NCBI GenBank assembly: GCA_013297575.1
Contig: JAAFHO010000093.1
Location: forward strand, 1 to 12,677
Length of the DNA: 12,677 bases
Source of the DNA: Chitinophagales bacterium
GTDB taxonomy: Bacteria > Bacteroidota > Bacteroidia > Chitinophagales > Saprospiraceae
Direction of reading: 5' to 3'
Under the pieces are notes generated by a model, which was given only the letters and a program-made list of their open reading frames with translations, searched no databases and had not been told where the DNA came from. The number at the start of each line of letters is the position of its first letter. The stretch's first letter is position 1. This document shows, one piece after another, positions 1-7,190 of this stretch. A program made the translations under genes and the position numbers.

Positions 1-135
1 AACGATTTAATGTTAAAATTTATTCCAAAATCATGCGTTTTTAATATGTTTTTTCTTCAAATTTTATACCCTACAGCCCTCCCCAAAAACAATCAATCCA
101 CCGTAAACCAATCACCCAACTACCTTTACCATTAT

Positions 136-160
136 TTATGCAAAATTCACTTTTGCATAA
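136..160. promoter_or_regulatory. Perfect inverted repeat upstream of the first gene (possible operator)
   Basis: Two 10-nt arms, TTATGCAAAA and TTTTGCATAA, are exact reverse complements separated by the 5-nt spacer TTCAC. The element lies about 50 nt before the chosen start at 211. The stem is AT-rich and no T-run follows it, so a dimeric-regulator operator is more likely than an intrinsic terminator. A TAATTTTG sequence at 183-190 fits the Bacteroidota -7 promoter consensus TAnnTTTG and would place transcription start just before the ATG. No well-spaced -33 element was found, so the promoter part is weak. Confidence 0.45.
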
Positions 161-210
161 TACCGACTTCGAGCATTGGACGTAATTTTGTTCATCATTA
201 TTATTACTCT

Positions 211-1884
211 ATGGCATACTACAAAATCATCAAAGGCAGCCGCTATGATCGCGATTTGATCGACGCAGCCGATAATTTCACAAAAGGACGTGGAGAATAC
301 CAAATTTCCTTCGACGAAATGCAAACGCTAGTCGGAATGGCTGGCGACGGGCTTGTTGTAACCGAAATAGAGCGAAATACGCTACGTTACATTGCTACCA
401 ATTATCCACTCACTGAAAAAGCCAAACAATGGTACGCAGAGCAAGATCCTGCTGCTGCTGGCGGTAGCCCAATTCAAATCACCATCCAAAAAGTACTCAA
501 GGAAAAGTACGGCTTGCTCCATCTGCAATGCAAAATAGAAGACAGTACTGTAGAGCAGTACCTAGCAGATAGTTTCCGCAAATGGGAAGCGATATTTACT
601 GCGGCTATCGGTGCGTATTTGAATGGTAGCCAAGGTCAACTAAGTTTTATTGCACGCGTGCGAGAGAGAGACCTGCAATTTAAAACATTGCAAGACCCAA
701 CGCCACTCTTGAAATCATACCTTGATCGAGGAACAATATACCTTATTCCTCCCGACACCAGCGCAACAAACGATCTTCCTTACGACCTCCCACATGTGCT
801 GGATGCCGAAAATTTTTGGACTTTTGTATTGAAAACGCCAGATTTTGAACCAATTGAATTTTTTGCTTTCGTCAGCCGTGGAAATCCTACTGATTATAGC
901 ATTGGTAAATTTTCGAGAAAGGCCGATATTGAACAGACCATCCAATCTGTAATCCGTCAATATACAGGTTTCGAACGTTTGAAATGGAATATTCCGACCG
1001 ATGAAGTAAAAAAGCAAATAGCCATTTTGCCAGATCAAAATTTTGGAAATGCGTTGTTTTCAGCACTGAATACGGGTATTTTTAATCAGGAAAGTAGTTT
1101 TTCATTTGGCGATTTTATCCGACAAGAAGTATGGCCTGATCCTGAAATACCCATCAGCACCGAAATGAGGGCTTATGTCAATACTGGCACACTGCATCTT
1201 GTTCCGCTTGATTATCGGCTTCAAACCAATAATGGAACAGCACTTTTCCCTGTTCCAGAGCAATTTTCCTTTTGGCTGGATGGAGAGTGGATATTTGGCT
1301 TAGAAATGCCAGAAAAAACCAATGCCCGTTTTGTAATTAATACACCACGCGATGGTAACGACGGCGATACAGGCTGGATAAACGGTTTTTTGGACGAAAA
1401 CCTGCCTGTTGAGGTGCTACTCCAAAATGTGGTGGAAAAAGAATTTAAACTGGAAGGCTTACAACTGACCATAGATGTTGCCGACTATGATACCCAACGG
1501 CTGCAATTTGGCCGCTCTTGGCAGCACCTCCCAGGATTGGTGCGCTTGGCTATTAATACGATGTTGCACGATTATCTTACCCCAAATAGCGTATTCAATG
1601 TGGTAGCCAAGCGACACGAAGACGATGTAGTTGCTACTGATTTTGACGATCCAAAAGAATATAGGGCCGCTATACGGCATTTGATTGAAAACTACCTGCG
1701 GAAAAATGCAGTTCTGCAATTGCGGCCTATTAATCCCGATGAAAATATGGCTGAAAATGGGGCAACAATGGAGAAAAACTGGCTATTTCGAGCCGTTTTG
1801 GAAGATTTGCTCGATCATTATTTCTGGATTATCATCCAACGCCGTCCAGATGATGATGAACGGCCTTATAATTTTGTTTTTTGA
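211..1884 (+). CDS. Protein of unknown function with three repeats of a ~150-residue module (557 aa)
   Basis: No known enzyme family was recognised. The frame is open from position 10, but the first 67 codons read like noncoding AT-rich DNA and include the inverted repeat at 136-160. ATG 211 was therefore chosen, giving MAYYKIIKGSRYDRDLIDAA. Residues 1-80 form a small helical domain with a GRGEYQIS turn and a TEIERNTLRYIATNY helix. Three modules then repeat at about 94-235, 240-390 and 400-557. Each begins with a Val-rich helix followed by a strand (KYGLLHLQCKI; YTGFERLKWNI; EFKLEGLQLTI). Each continues to a 'Tyr-Leu/Val...Gly-Thr..Leu.Pro' strand (SYLDRGTIYLIPPD; AYVNTGTLHLVPLD; NYLRKNAVLQLRPIN) and ends in a Trp/Phe-rich strand pair (NFWTFVLK; EWIFGLEM; NWLFRAVL). 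There is no signal peptide or membrane segment, so it is probably cytoplasmic. It converges on the beta-solenoid gene. The coding call is firm; function is unknown. Confidence 0.85.
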   Translation: MAYYKIIKGSRYDRDLIDAADNFTKGRGEYQISFDEMQTLVGMAGDGLVVTEIERNTLRYIATNYPLTEKAKQWYAEQDPAAAGGSPIQITIQKVLKEKYGLLHLQCKIEDSTVEQYLADSFRKWEAIFTAAIGAYLNGSQGQLSFIARVRERDLQFKTLQDPTPLLKSYLDRGTIYLIPPDTSATNDLPYDLPHVLDAENFWTFVLKTPDFEPIEFFAFVSRGNPTDYSIGKFSRKADIEQTIQSVIRQYTGFERLKWNIPTDEVKKQIAILPDQNFGNALFSALNTGIFNQESSFSFGDFIRQEVWPDPEIPISTEMRAYVNTGTLHLVPLDYRLQTNNGTALFPVPEQFSFWLDGEWIFGLEMPEKTNARFVINTPRDGNDGDTGWINGFLDENLPVEVLLQNVVEKEFKLEGLQLTIDVADYDTQRLQFGRSWQHLPGLVRLAINTMLHDYLTPNSVFNVVAKRHEDDVVATDFDDPKEYRAAIRHLIENYLRKNAVLQLRPINPDENMAENGATMEKNWLFRAVLEDLLDHYFWIIIQRRPDDDERPYNFVF

Positions 1885-1897
1885 ACGCTAACAGCAA

Positions 1898-1926
1898 AAA
1901 TAGGATAGAATAAATAGGATAGAATA
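1898..1926. repeat. Short direct repeat, 15-nt copies with 14-nt period
   Basis: AAATAGGATAGAATA occurs at 1898-1912 and again at 1912-1926, sharing one base. It lies between the stop codon at 1882-1884 and the terminator hairpin. It is probably a replication-slippage duplication; no function can be assigned. Confidence 0.7.
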
Positions 1927-1935
1927 GGTGAATTA

Positions 1936-1965
1936 TTGCCGGGGTGATGTGAACCACCCCGGCAA
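1936..1965. terminator. Bidirectional hairpin terminator between convergent genes
   Basis: TTGCCGGGGTG (1936-1946) and CACCCCGGCAA (1955-1965) form a perfect 11-bp GC-rich stem with an 8-nt loop. It lies 51 nt after the stop of the plus-strand gene and 21 nt after the stop of the minus-strand gene. The flanks are AT-rich, but the T-runs are short on either strand (CTTTATT on plus). Position and stability make it the natural shared transcription end. Confidence 0.8.
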
Positions 1966-1986
1966 CTTTATTGGTTTGTCTTTATT

Positions 1987-2673
1987 TTAGGCAGTCATTG
2001 CATCAACGCGCGCCTGCAATTCTGCTACTGTTGCCATAAGTTGGTTGAGCGACTTACCACCGATTATAATATCGCAGTCGTTGCCATCAATAGTGATTAC
2101 AGTTTCGCCGCGCGAATTTTTGACCATCAACTCACCATCCGACTGTGTTCCGCCAAGTGTGAGGCTTCCTGAAACACCGTTTGCATGGAAAGTATTAAAA
2201 CCAGAACGATTGAACAAGTGTAATGAACCATCGTGGCCTTCTAAGTGTACCATGGTTTTGCCATCGCCATTGGTCAAAAACAGATCGCCATCATGGCCAC
2301 TGCCACCAAAGATGACATTAGATGTACCGCCGTCAAAATGAGCTGTCACATCGCCTTCAGCGTTTTTCACACGCAAGTCGCCATTGTGGCCAGCACCACC
2401 GAGACCGATATTGCCGTTGCTGCCATCAATATGGACGGAGGTTTTTCCTTCTGCATCGCGCACTGTGATGTCGCCATTAGAACCGTTGCCACCGAGGTGT
2501 AGGTTAGCGGCTTCACCATCAATGTGGATCGTGGTTTCGCCTTCTGCATTTTTCAAACGGAGGTCTCCATTATGGCCATTTCCGCCAGCAGAGATATTGC
2601 CCCGATTACCATCGAGAATGATGTTTTCGCCTTGTTCATCGGCGAGTGTGATGTACTTGAATTGGTCTGACAT
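1987..2673 (-). CDS. Glycine-rich beta-solenoid-like repeat protein with C-terminal coiled coil (228 aa)
   Basis: The protein is almost entirely tandem 31-residue repeats of the form xxGNIxLGGxGxxGDLxV-KNAEGxTxxHIDG. Full units are at residues 23-53, 54-84, 85-115, 116-146 and 167-197; a short 20-residue unit lies at 147-166. The alternation of Gly/Asn turns with short strands (NIxL, GDLxV, xxHxDG) suggests a parallel beta-helix or beta-roll, as in phage tail-tip and surface-exposed bacterial repeat proteins. The last ~22 residues (SLNQLMATVAELQARVDAM) form a heptad-like helix that could trimerise it. There is no N-terminal signal peptide. The repeats are not RTX nonapeptides, although Asp/Gly/Asn richness leaves metal binding possible. 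The gene has its own promoter region and is convergent with the three-module protein. Coding status is certain; function is unknown. Confidence 0.85.
   Translation of the reverse strand: MSDQFKYITLADEQGENIILDGNRGNISAGGNGHNGDLRLKNAEGETTIHIDGEAANLHLGGNGSNGDITVRDAEGKTSVHIDGSNGNIGLGGAGHNGDLRVKNAEGDVTAHFDGGTSNVIFGGSGHDGDLFLTNGDGKTMVHLEGHDGSLHLFNRSGFNTFHANGVSGSLTLGGTQSDGELMVKNSRGETVITIDGNDCDIIIGGKSLNQLMATVAELQARVDAMTA
2083..2607 (-). repeat. Degenerate 93-bp tandem repeats inside the beta-solenoid gene
   Basis: These encode the 31-residue units (residues 23-197). Five units keep 31 residues exactly. The fifth in order (147-166) lacks exactly the 11-residue GGxGxxGDLxx segment, which is 33 bp, and keeps the flanking 7- and 13-residue parts in register. 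Confidence 0.85.
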
Positions 2674-2731
2674 GTTTTAAAATTATTTTTGATCAAAATG
2701 ATGAACAAAATAACCGTGATTTTAAAACATG
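2671..2731. promoter_or_regulatory. 13-bp inverted repeat whose one arm covers the start codon of the minus-strand gene
   Basis: CATGTTTTAAAAT (2671-2683) and ATTTTAAAACATG (2719-2731) are exact reverse complements 35 nt apart. The left arm contains the ATG of the beta-solenoid gene (2671-2673, read on the minus strand). In its mRNA leader, pairing of the arms would bury the start codon, provided transcription starts upstream of 2731. A 12-bp palindrome, TTTTGATCAAAA (2687-2698), sits in the spacer. Either a DNA operator or a translational switch is possible; AT-rich chance pairing is the alternative. Confidence 0.5.
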
Positions 2732-2843
2732 GGGACGTTTTAGATTTTAAGTAATGGTAAAATAATTGTTAAGGAATGATAAAACAAGCAAATAAAAACA
2801 CACCAAAGCCAAAATAATTTCAACAAAAAATAGTAAAACACAC

Positions 2844-2865
2844 TACTTTTACCCTCATAAAAGTA
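2844..2865. promoter_or_regulatory. Inverted repeat upstream of the GH3 gene
   Basis: TACTTTTA (2844-2851) and TAAAAGTA (2858-2865) are exact reverse complements around CCCTCA, ending 30 nt before the GH3 start. GTAAAA at 2833-2838 could compete for the left arm. This is a candidate operator or the promoter core of the GH3 gene. The rest of 2674-2895 is AT-rich, and no clear TAnnTTTG element or open frame was seen. Confidence 0.35.
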
Positions 2866-2895
2866 CAATTTATATTCACAATATCGCATCAGTAC

Positions 2896-5265
2896 ATGAA
2901 AATACCACAACTATTCTTTGCTTTTTTTGCATTTTGGTTACTGGCCCAATCTTGCGGCAGTACCCAAAAAGCACCTGTTACAGACCTCACTCAGGCCAAT
3001 TACAAAAACGCAGCTTTGCCCGTAGAAGCACGTACACGCGACCTGCTTGCACGTATGACCCTCGACGAAAAAGTAGCCCAATTGCAGTGCCTTTGGAACT
3101 CCACCCGTAAAATGATGGATAAATCTGGTGCATTATTACCCGATTCCGCTGCAAAGTATATGCCTTATGGTATCGGGCAGATTGCTCGCCCGAAAGAAGG
3201 ATTTGCTGGAAATGGCAACTTCCCTGGTCGTACGCCCGAAAACACCGTGGAATACACCAACGCTATTCAACGATTTTTGCGCGAAAAAACACGCTTGGGC
3301 ATTCCGGCAGTCATGCACGAAGAATCGCTACACGGCTATGTGTCCCGCGATGCTACTGCATTCCCGCAGGCGATTGGTATTGCATCCACCTGGAATCCCG
3401 AACTCGTGGAAAAAGCCTTTGATATTGCTGCCCGTGAAGCGCGTTCTTGTGGCAACCATTTGGCACTTGCTCCGGTTGTAGATATTACCCGCGACCCGCG
3501 TTGGGGGCGCACGGAAGAAACGTATGGCGAAGACCCTTATTTGGCAGGCGAAATAGGTTTGGCTGCTGTTCGTGGTTTCCAAGGCCGTTCGGGAAAGATT
3601 GATAATGAGCATGTTATGGCTACATTGAAGCACATGACTGGTCACGGCCAACCAGAAGGTGGCAACAATATTGGCCCCGCTCCTACCCCGAAACGCTTGG
3701 TGATGGAACAGTTTTTACCGCCATTTAAAAAATGTATTCAAGAAGGCCATGCGATGAATGTGATGGCTTCTTACAACGAAATTGACGGCGTACCTTCGCA
3801 TAATTCCACTTGGTTACTAGAAGATATTTTGAGAAAAGAATGGGGATTTCAAGGTGCTGTGGTGAGCGATTATTACGCGGTTGTTGAACTTTATCGCCGC
3901 CATAGAGTGGCCACTAGCGTGAAAGATGCTGCTAAAAAAGCACTCTTAACTGGGGTAGATGTTGAAACGCCCGATCCAGATTCCTATATTTATTTGAAGG
4001 AAATTTTTGCCAATGGCGAATTGCCCATTGCTGTTTTGGATACGGCTGTAGCACGTGTTTTGCGCCAAAAATTTGCGCTGGGTTTATTTGAAAATCCTTA
4101 TGCCGATGCCGAAAAAGCAAAACGCACCGTGGGCGCACCCGAAAGCGTACCTGTTGCGCTAAAAGCCGCCGAAGAAGCCATTGTGTTATTAAAAAATCAA
4201 GGTAATTTGGCACCGATCAGCACCGATAAATACAAGACGATTGCTGTGATCGGACCAAATGCCGATAAAACCCTTTTGGGGGGCTATTCGGATCAACCGC
4301 GCCATTTTACCACGGTTTTGCAGGGGATTAAAAACAAAGTGGGCAACAAAGCCAAGGTGGTATATGCCGAAGGTTGTGGGATTACTAACCCTTGCTCTTG
4401 GTATAAAGATCCGGTAAGCCTTACCGACCGCGCCACCGACCGACGTAAGGTATTGGAGGCCGTACAAGTGGCCAAACAAGCGGATATTGTTATTTTAGCA
4501 TTGGGTGGAAATGAGTGCGAAAGCCGCGAAGGTTGGGCAGAATCGCATTTGGGCGACCAAACAACGATGGATTTGCAAGGACTACAAGATTCATTGGTCG
4601 ATGCGATACATACTTTGGGCAAACCGACCATTTGTGTGCTGCTCAATGGACGGCCATATAGTATCAATAACATTAGCCAAAAAATACCTACTATTTTTGA
4701 ATGCTGGTACCTTGGCCAGGAAACCGGCGATGCTATTGCCAACACTATTTTTGGCGATAATAACCCTAGTGGCCGCTTACCGATTACTTTTCCGCGTTCA
4801 GTGGGACATTTGCCTGTATATTATAGCCACAAGCCGACTGCCCGCAGGGGTTATCTTTTTGACGATGTAAGTCCGTTATTTGTTTTTGGCGAAGGCATGA
4901 GTTATACCAGTTTTGAATATGGCGCGCCTGTTTTGGCGAAAAACAGTATCAACAACAACGAATCCGTAACGGTAACAGTAACCGTTAAAAACACGGGCAG
5001 CCGTGTGGGCAAAACAGTAGTACAGTGTTATGTCCGCGACCTGTACGCATCTGTGACCAGACCAGTAAAGGAATTGAAAGATTTTGCCAAAATTGACCTA
5101 AAACCGGGCGAATCCAAGACTATTTCATTTATCATTACGCCCGAAAAACTAATGATGCTGGATTACAATATGAATTGGGTAGTAGAATCCGGTGATTTTG
5201 AGATTATGACAGGTAGTTCGAGTAAGGATGCCGATTTAAAGAAGGTTGTTCTGACGGTGAAGTAA
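2896..5265 (+). CDS. Family 3 glycoside hydrolase, lipoprotein (beta-glucosidase/beta-xylosidase type, 789 aa)
   Basis: A retaining exo-acting beta-glycosidase of GH3 that releases glucose or xylose from the non-reducing end of beta-linked oligosaccharides. The N-terminus is a lipoprotein signal: a hydrophobic core, then LLAQSC, with lipidation expected at the Cys. The following GSTQK is not an acidic surface-export signal, so the enzyme probably faces the periplasm. The (beta/alpha)8 domain contains the substrate-binding Lys245-His246 (ATLKHMTGHG), DPRWGR at 200-205 followed by TEETYGEDPYL, and the nucleophile Asp325 in VVSDYY. The second alpha/beta domain carries NECESREGWAESHLGD at 539-554, which holds the likely acid/base Glu (not assigned exactly). 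A fibronectin-III-like domain forms the C-terminal ~110 residues (PVKELKDF...LKPGESKTISF). The length is typical of three-domain GH3 enzymes. Family membership is certain; sugar specificity cannot be read from sequence. No SusC/SusD genes are adjacent. Confidence 0.95.
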   Translation: MKIPQLFFAFFAFWLLAQSCGSTQKAPVTDLTQANYKNAALPVEARTRDLLARMTLDEKVAQLQCLWNSTRKMMDKSGALLPDSAAKYMPYGIGQIARPKEGFAGNGNFPGRTPENTVEYTNAIQRFLREKTRLGIPAVMHEESLHGYVSRDATAFPQAIGIASTWNPELVEKAFDIAAREARSCGNHLALAPVVDITRDPRWGRTEETYGEDPYLAGEIGLAAVRGFQGRSGKIDNEHVMATLKHMTGHGQPEGGNNIGPAPTPKRLVMEQFLPPFKKCIQEGHAMNVMASYNEIDGVPSHNSTWLLEDILRKEWGFQGAVVSDYYAVVELYRRHRVATSVKDAAKKALLTGVDVETPDPDSYIYLKEIFANGELPIAVLDTAVARVLRQKFALGLFENPYADAEKAKRTVGAPESVPVALKAAEEAIVLLKNQGNLAPISTDKYKTIAVIGPNADKTLLGGYSDQPRHFTTVLQGIKNKVGNKAKVVYAEGCGITNPCSWYKDPVSLTDRATDRRKVLEAVQVAKQADIVILALGGNECESREGWAESHLGDQTTMDLQGLQDSLVDAIHTLGKPTICVLLNGRPYSINNISQKIPTIFECWYLGQETGDAIANTIFGDNNPSGRLPITFPRSVGHLPVYYSHKPTARRGYLFDDVSPLFVFGEGMSYTSFEYGAPVLAKNSINNNESVTVTVTVKNTGSRVGKTVVQCYVRDLYASVTRPVKELKDFAKIDLKPGESKTISFIITPEKLMMLDYNMNWVVESGDFEIMTGSSSKDADLKKVVLTVK

Positions 5266-5275
5266 CTACATTGCG

Positions 5276-5287
5276 TACCTTCGCCCC
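5276..5287 (+). promoter_or_regulatory. Putative -7 promoter element (TACCTTCGCCCC) abutting the permease start
   Basis: TACCTTCG resembles the Bacteroidota -7 consensus TAnnTTTG with one change (TTTG to TTCG). It is followed by CCCC and ends directly at ATG 5288. The same TAMCTTCGCCCC string occurs at 8644-8655 before the acyltransferase gene. If functional, it would give a leaderless or nearly leaderless permease mRNA. No well-spaced upstream TTG/TTTG was found. Confidence 0.4.
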
Positions 5288-6175
5288 ATGCCAATATCCA
5301 TACTGCTACTTGTACTGCTCTCTTCATTTATCCATGCCGGATGGAATTATCTATCCAAAACCATTCCGGGAGGACCGCTTTATATTTGGTTATTGGCCGT
5401 TGTGATGTCAGTGATATTATTACCTGCATCGGCTTGGTACCTATGGCGTTATGGATTTGATTGGACGACTCCAAATATTGTTGCTTTGTTTGTGACGGGG
5501 ATTTTACATACTGCCTATTTTATGGTATTGCAAAAGGGGTACGAGGAAGGTGATTTATCGGTGGTGTATCCGTTGGCACGTGGCATGGGGCCTGTCTTTT
5601 CAGGGTTTGGGGCGTTTTTATTTTTGGGCGAAGCAATTAGTGTTCAAGATATATTTGGACTACTTTGCGTAGGTGCGGGTGCGATGGTCATTGGCGGATT
5701 TAGTATAAAAAGAATATTGGGTAAAGATCCGATAGCGCAACGAGATGACCGCTTGACAAAAGGCATCTATTACGGTATAGCAACGGGTTTTCTCATTTCA
5801 TGTTATACCATTTACGACGGATATTGCGTAAAAGTGCTGGCCATTGCGCCTATTTTTGTGGAATACACCGCGCACCCGATGCGACTTTTATTGCTCATGC
5901 CGCACGCCTTAAAAAATCGTGCGGAGGTAAAGGCGATTTGGTTGGGGCATTGGTTCAAAATATTGGTGATTGGTATGGTAAGTCCACTGGCATTTATACT
6001 GGTTTTATATGCCATGAAAAGTGCGCCTGTACATGTTGTGGCTCCCATACGCGAGCTTAGTATTGTAATAGGCGTATTATTGGGGGCTAAATTATTGGCA
6101 GAGGAGCAAATGAAAGTGCGGTTGATAGGTTCGGGATTGATTTTGTTGGGGATTGTTTTGCTGGCGTTTGGGTAA
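5288..6175 (+). CDS. EamA/DMT-superfamily permease (295 aa)
   Basis: An inner-membrane transporter of the drug/metabolite transporter superfamily; members export amino acids, metabolites or drugs, and the substrate here is unknown. About ten hydrophobic segments are arranged as two tandem EamA halves (roughly residues 1-137 and 155-294). The first half has the family-typical end of segment 3 to segment 4, AYFMVLQKGYEEGDLSVVYPLARGMGP, with the VVYPLAR stretch; the second half has VVAPIRELSIVIGVLLGAKLLAEE. The start follows the GH3 stop by 22 nt, but an apparent promoter element fills that gap, so co-transcription with GH3 is possible but not required. Its stop codon overlaps the terminator of the convergent minus-strand gene. 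The family call is secure. Confidence 0.9.
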   Translation: MPISILLLVLLSSFIHAGWNYLSKTIPGGPLYIWLLAVVMSVILLPASAWYLWRYGFDWTTPNIVALFVTGILHTAYFMVLQKGYEEGDLSVVYPLARGMGPVFSGFGAFLFLGEAISVQDIFGLLCVGAGAMVIGGFSIKRILGKDPIAQRDDRLTKGIYYGIATGFLISCYTIYDGYCVKVLAIAPIFVEYTAHPMRLLLLMPHALKNRAEVKAIWLGHWFKILVIGMVSPLAFILVLYAMKSAPVHVVAPIRELSIVIGVLLGAKLLAEEQMKVRLIGSGLILLGIVLLAFG

Positions 6176-6216
6176 AAAAGCATGAGCCATTCTGCAAAAA
6201 TGCGGAATGACTCATG
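6174..6216 (-). terminator. Intrinsic terminator of the Lys/Ala-rich protein gene (also fits the permease end)
   Basis: The arms 6181-6196 and 6201-6216 (CATGAGCCATTCTGCA and TGCGGAATGACTCATG) form a 16-bp stem with one mismatch and one G-U pair around AAAA. Read on the minus strand it is followed by six T's (6179-6174), the classical intrinsic form, 39 nt after the stop of the gene at 6256-7083. The T-run overlaps the permease stop codon. On the plus strand only a weak T-rich tail follows. Confidence 0.8.
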
Positions 6217-6255
6217 TTACCAAACTCTATTTATTTACTACTTTACTTACACTTA

Positions 6256-7083
6256 CTATTTTTTACCGATCAATTTCTTGAAGCGATTTGCGCTACCGCC
6301 CAATTGCACTTTAACAGCCTCAAGGGTAGTGAACATAATTTCTTGGTTTTTGGCTGCCAATTTAAGACCGCTTTTTACCGCTTTTTCGGTTACTTGCTGC
6401 CATTTTTCGCCATTTACTGTTACACCTTCGATGATTTCTTCGGCAGTTTCCAAAGCGTAATCATTGGTATTTTTAACGGCTTTTTTCAAATCAGCCAAAC
6501 GCTCAGTTACGTTGATACTTTCCATTGCTTCTTTTGCCAATTTAGTGGCAGTTGCGCGCAATTCTTTGGTGTTTTCTTTTGCATCAGCGATCATATCTGC
6601 TGCGTTTTCTTTCAAGTCTTTGCTTACTTTTTTTGCTAATTTAGTAGCAGCAGCGCGCAATTCTTTGGTGTTTTCTTTTGCATCAGCGATTACTTCTGTA
6701 GCCGTTGCTTTGATTTGAGTATTTACGTTTTTTGCTAATTTTGCGGCCGCAGTACGTACTTCTTGGGTATTTTCTTTTACATCTTCCATTACTTCGGTAG
6801 CCGTTGCTTTGATTTCATTGTTTACAGATTTAGCCGTCGCTTTGATTTTGTTCACGCTATCCGTAAAATCAATTTTTTCTGCGGTTTCCTTAACAGCCTT
6901 AGTTGTCATGGTATTTATCTTTTTACCACCTTTTACTACGTCTGTTACAAATTCTTCTGCGGTTTCTTTCACTTGCTCATTTACGTTTTTAGCAGCAGTT
7001 GCTACTTTTTGCGTAGTTTTAGCAATCGTGTTCTCTGCTTTTTTTGTCGTCTTAGTGGCTGTTGCCTTTGCTGTATTTGCCAT
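6256..7083 (-). CDS. Lys/Ala/Thr-rich amphipathic helical repeat protein, phasin/LEA-like (275 aa)
   Basis: Predicted to be almost wholly alpha-helical and soluble. The N-terminus (MANTAKATATKTTKKAENTI) is Lys/Ala/Thr-rich, like histone-H1-type tails. Residues 88-186 are three 33-residue repeats with the core IKATATEVIADAKENTKELR then AAATKLAK. The C-terminal part (NGEKWQQVTEKAVKSGLKLAAKNQE and ANRFKKLIGKK) resembles small phasin-type proteins of Bacteroidota, from memory and without alignment. Amphipathic Lys/Ala helices of this type bind lipid surfaces (phasins, apolipoprotein-like) or act as hydration proteins (LEA), and some bind DNA. The storage-lipid acyltransferase nearby favours the granule-coat reading. 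It is a single-gene unit with its own terminator. Coding status is certain; function is an inference. Confidence 0.8.
   Translation of the reverse strand: MANTAKATATKTTKKAENTIAKTTQKVATAAKNVNEQVKETAEEFVTDVVKGGKKINTMTTKAVKETAEKIDFTDSVNKIKATAKSVNNEIKATATEVMEDVKENTQEVRTAAAKLAKNVNTQIKATATEVIADAKENTKELRAAATKLAKKVSKDLKENAADMIADAKENTKELRATATKLAKEAMESINVTERLADLKKAVKNTNDYALETAEEIIEGVTVNGEKWQQVTEKAVKSGLKLAAKNQEIMFTTLEAVKVQLGGSANRFKKLIGKK
6526..6822 (-). repeat. Three 99-bp tandem repeats inside the phasin/LEA-like gene
   Basis: The units encode residues 88-120, 121-153 and 154-186. Two neighbouring copies are identical over 38 nt (6554-6591 and 6653-6690, exactly 99 nt apart). The third copy (6752-6789) is diverged. 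This points to recent duplication or gene conversion of a 33-residue, three-heptad-scale helical unit. Confidence 0.85.
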
Positions 7084-7122
7084 TTTATTTTACTTGTTTA
7101 AGTATTTTTAAATTTGATACTG

Positions 7123-7130
7123 CAAAGGTG
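7123..7130 (-). promoter_or_regulatory. Putative -7 element of the phasin/LEA-like gene
   Basis: On the minus strand the sequence CACCTTTGCAG matches TAnnTTTG with a T-to-C change at the first base. It would start transcription about 30 nt before ATG 7083. A TTTG lies upstream at 7159-7156, but the 25-nt gap is longer than usual. Confidence 0.3.
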
Positions 7131-7190
7131 GGGAAGTGGAGTTACAGATAAGTTACAAAAAGGTGGAAGTGGATATTTTTTTGAAAAAAC

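Noticed and set aside
10..210. Upstream extension of the first gene to ATG 10
   Set aside because: The 67 extra codons are low-complexity AT-rich sequence covering an inverted repeat and a -7-like element, and a good start exists at 211.
1987..2673. RTX calcium-binding repeats in the glycine-rich protein
   Set aside because: The spacing is 31 residues and the GGxGxDxUx nonapeptide is absent.
2045..2680. Plus-strand frames opposite the beta-solenoid gene
   Set aside because: They are shadows of the 93-bp repeats; the Pro/Ser-rich products lack any domain, while the minus frame has ordered repeats.
6182..7111. Hydrophobic plus-strand reading frames opposite the Lys/Ala-rich gene
   Set aside because: They are antisense shadows: Lys/Ala codons read backwards give Phe/Leu/Ser/Cys-rich sequence. 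The minus-strand frame has the repeats, promoter and terminator.
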